A stretch of 64,000 nt of DNA from Unio delphinus. Taxonomy: Eukaryota; Mollusca; Bivalvia; Unionida; Unionidae. Under the pieces are notes generated by a model. The model had not been told where the DNA came from, did not search any database, and saw nothing but the letters and a program-made list of their open reading frames with translations. The DNA lies in the NCBI GenBank assembly GCA_029339505.1, contig JAQISU010000123.1, forward strand, positions 1,455,001-1,519,000, in the 5' to 3' direction. The stretch's first letter is position 1. Every line of letters begins with the position of its first letter. Made by a program: the position numbers and the translations under genes. Of this stretch, positions 61,815 to 64,000 are shown piece by piece.

Positions 61815-64000
61815 CTGAAAAAGATAGCAAAAATTAAATATCTAAAGATAAATCGGTGAGTATTCAAATACTGCACACTGCATAAAGTGATTTCAAATGC
61901 CTAAGCATTCATCATTATTTCTCAATACACAGTAAAATTGAGATTAGAATGATCATATAACATTAAATCCTTTGAATCCTGGGTAAAAAAATGTGGGATT
62001 AATGAAGGTTTCCAACACAAGTAGATAGCAACCAATTTTCTGCCATATACATGTAGACAAATTGCTGCCTACAATTCCAGAAATTCATAAAAGTTCATTG
62101 GAAAGTTTTGCAATACATCACCTATTTCATGTGAAATGAGTCATCTAATTAATTGCCTTCAATACGCCTAGAGAACACATTCTCTTTTATGTTTCAGCAT
62201 TACTTGAAGTTCTTGTTGTCTGCATGATTCAATCTAAGTTAAAGAGAGTGATAAATGTTCAGTCTCTTTCCATTTCACATCCAAATAACTATGATCAAAG
62301 AGCGACAATCATATGCTCATAACAAAGCAAAGCACATGCTTGACTTCTGTGTAAATAAAATAAATTTAAAAAGTGGTTTGTTTCTTTGTTTGATTAGGAT
62401 TTTTAATGTAGCTTTAACATTCTTTCAGTCATATCGCTACAATGTCTGCAGTGAGGCAGTTTATAGTGACGTCTAGCACTGGGGTATCATGCCACAGACT
62501 ACTTGGTCCCACCCACACCAGGCCGACCAGTCCTAACACTAACATCTTAATGCTGATCGCCAAGTGAAGTAGCCATCAGTACCATTTTTGCAAGTCTTTG
62601 GCATGACTCAGCCTGGGATCAAACCCACGACCTCCTGCTTTCGCAGTCGATGCTCAAACCAATAGGCCACCAGAGCGGTTACAAAAAGTGGTTTGTAACA
62701 GATTATCAAAAAGTCCTATAAATTATGTAATTCTGACATGATGGCATGAAACCCAAACATAATAAGACTGGCTAGTTGGTGTATGCCGATACGGATCAAA
62801 TATGAAACATTTTGTGTACAGTTTGACCTCAATGTAACAGATAAAAGCACATAATCAATATCAAATGTAACATGAATACAATTCACATACTGTGAAATAC
62901 ATTAAACCTTTATTGAAAAAAAAGAGTATTTCCTTCTATTATATTTTTGAGGGTCTTGAAAATGACTGGTCTGTTAAAGAAACAAGTTTCTTTTTTAAAT
63001 AAAGTTATTTTTAGTAGTAGTAGTAGTAGTATTTATAGTAGAAGTAGTAGTATTATAACATTTAATCTGTAATTTATTTATAATCTATAAGCACAATATA
63101 TCTGCAACTTATTTATACATGTAATCTGAAACACTGTTAACACATATACAGCATTATAAAGCAGGCCAAATGGAGCAGTTAATGTGAACTTACTAGGATT
63201 GTAACAGTTACTGGACAATGACTGGTGGTAAAAAGCATTAGTGGCAACTAGTTACAAATTTGACAATTAAATGTCCACCACTTACACCAACCCCATCCCC
63301 ACAGCATATTTAGTAAACACAGTACTTAAATAAGAATGAACATGTGCATGGATCATATTCACATCTTGTAAAGTCTCAATGACATCAAGGATATCTTGGG
63401 ATTGCCCTATTGAAACTTTCTTTCATGTTAGTCGGTGAAATGTTCTGAAACAATGCTGTCCTTGTTTCCAATGGTAGCAGTATGCTGATAAAGTGTAATT
63501 GATGAGTTACTATTAAAAGAACACTGGTTGGATGCTTACCAAGATAAAGCATCTGTTGTTTATCAGCTATATGTTCTGGCAGTCAACATAAAATAGCAGT
63601 GTGCAGCTGACCTTTCACCACTTGCCAATCATGCTGATCAATTAACCAATCAGCAAGCATAAATCAGACACACCTCCAGGCACACTGCCATTTTCCTCCA
63701 ACAAAAATGCCTGTGGCAATAATGAGTTGATTATGATTTATAATTTTGATTTCTCAATTGATATGGGTGAAAAGAAGACAGTGAGAACCTTATAATTCTG
63801 ACTGTCGATATGATCATCTAAATGGAGTAATTAGATTTTGTCCTTTCTCGATAGACACAATTTTGATGAATAAAGACTTATTTTGTGGTCATGTGCACGA
63901 TAAACTGAATATGGAAAAGATGGCAATTACATGTTTGTTTCCATAAATGTATGTTGAAAAGCATGCCTCATAGATAGTTTAAGGAGAGTAAAAAAAAATT
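61815..64000 (-). other. ERC intron continuing beyond the window
   Basis: No exon was recognised. It contains a SINE at 62400-62685 and an (AGT)n microsatellite at 63011-63050. The rest is AT-rich intron. Confidence 0.5.
62400..62685 (-). mobile_element. tRNA-derived SINE, family A (second copy)
   Basis: The minus-strand head has an A-box-like GGTGGCCTATTGGTTTGAGC (62651-62670) and a clear B-box-like GGGTTTGATCCC (62615-62626). The body shares with 7231-7525 'aagtctttggcatgactc', 'ggccgaccagtcctaacactaac' and 'gaggcagtttatagtga'. The 3' end is near 62400. Confidence 0.75.

Overview
This is animal nuclear DNA: AT-rich, intron-rich, and crowded with tandem repeats, tRNA-derived SINEs and cut-and-paste transposons. 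The repeat types suggest a lophotrochozoan, probably a mollusc; that is an inference. One host gene spans the window on the minus strand. Ten exons (61814 down to 1175) join in consistent phase and read as the C-terminal half of an ELKS/Rab6-interacting/CAST (ERC) active-zone scaffold. They run through its coiled coils to a Rab-binding (RBD-FIP-like) C terminus. The 5' part of the gene lies beyond 64000. Everything else sits in its introns or in its 3' flank.

The main feature is a complete 16.1-kb Polinton/Maverick (adintovirus-like endogenous dsDNA virus) at 32725-48850. It lies inside a 24.9-kb ERC intron, within what looks like a solo LTR (TG...CA, GCAG duplication), which is itself inside a dispersed host repeat. 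Its 282-285 bp terminal inverted repeats differ only in homopolymer lengths, so the insertion looks young. Leftward (minus-strand) genes form a virion block at 33010-41097: a candidate penton-type protein, a two-TM protein, a fiber-like protein, an adenain-type protease, two basic core/membrane-active proteins, the major capsid protein, a coiled-coil protein and a small helical protein. An 860-bp non-coding hub follows, then a free-standing HNH endonuclease and an interrupted zinc-finger gene. The rightward replication gene joins a protein-primed type B polymerase to an SF1 helicase and a terminal HNH motif, with a +1 frame break. The integrase and a zinc-ribbon/PLA2 gene run leftward and the packaging ATPase rightward.

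The most unusual signal is a family of short palindromes, most with GAAA...TTTC ends. One class is centred on CTAG; the other has a 2-3 nt loop and arms that differ from copy to copy but stay complementary. They are scattered through the Polinton both between genes and in frame inside genes (polymerase, helicase, protease, core protein), where several add the same N-A-S-V-S peptide. They look like a miniature palindromic element spreading inside a virus-like transposon. A second signal is a canonical A AAA AAC slippery heptamer exactly where a zinc-ribbon reading frame meets a phospholipase A2 domain in the -1 frame.

Other intron contents: a degenerate hAT element with a perfect 8-bp duplication (21255-23935) that splits an older RT/RNase H retroelement; a BED-finger DNA transposon (28660-31051); a pogo/Tigger deletion derivative (57053-58536); two non-autonomous elements (51699-52522 and 53921-55235); five SINE copies of two families; and many minisatellites, the largest a 33-bp unit array at 15437-16500.
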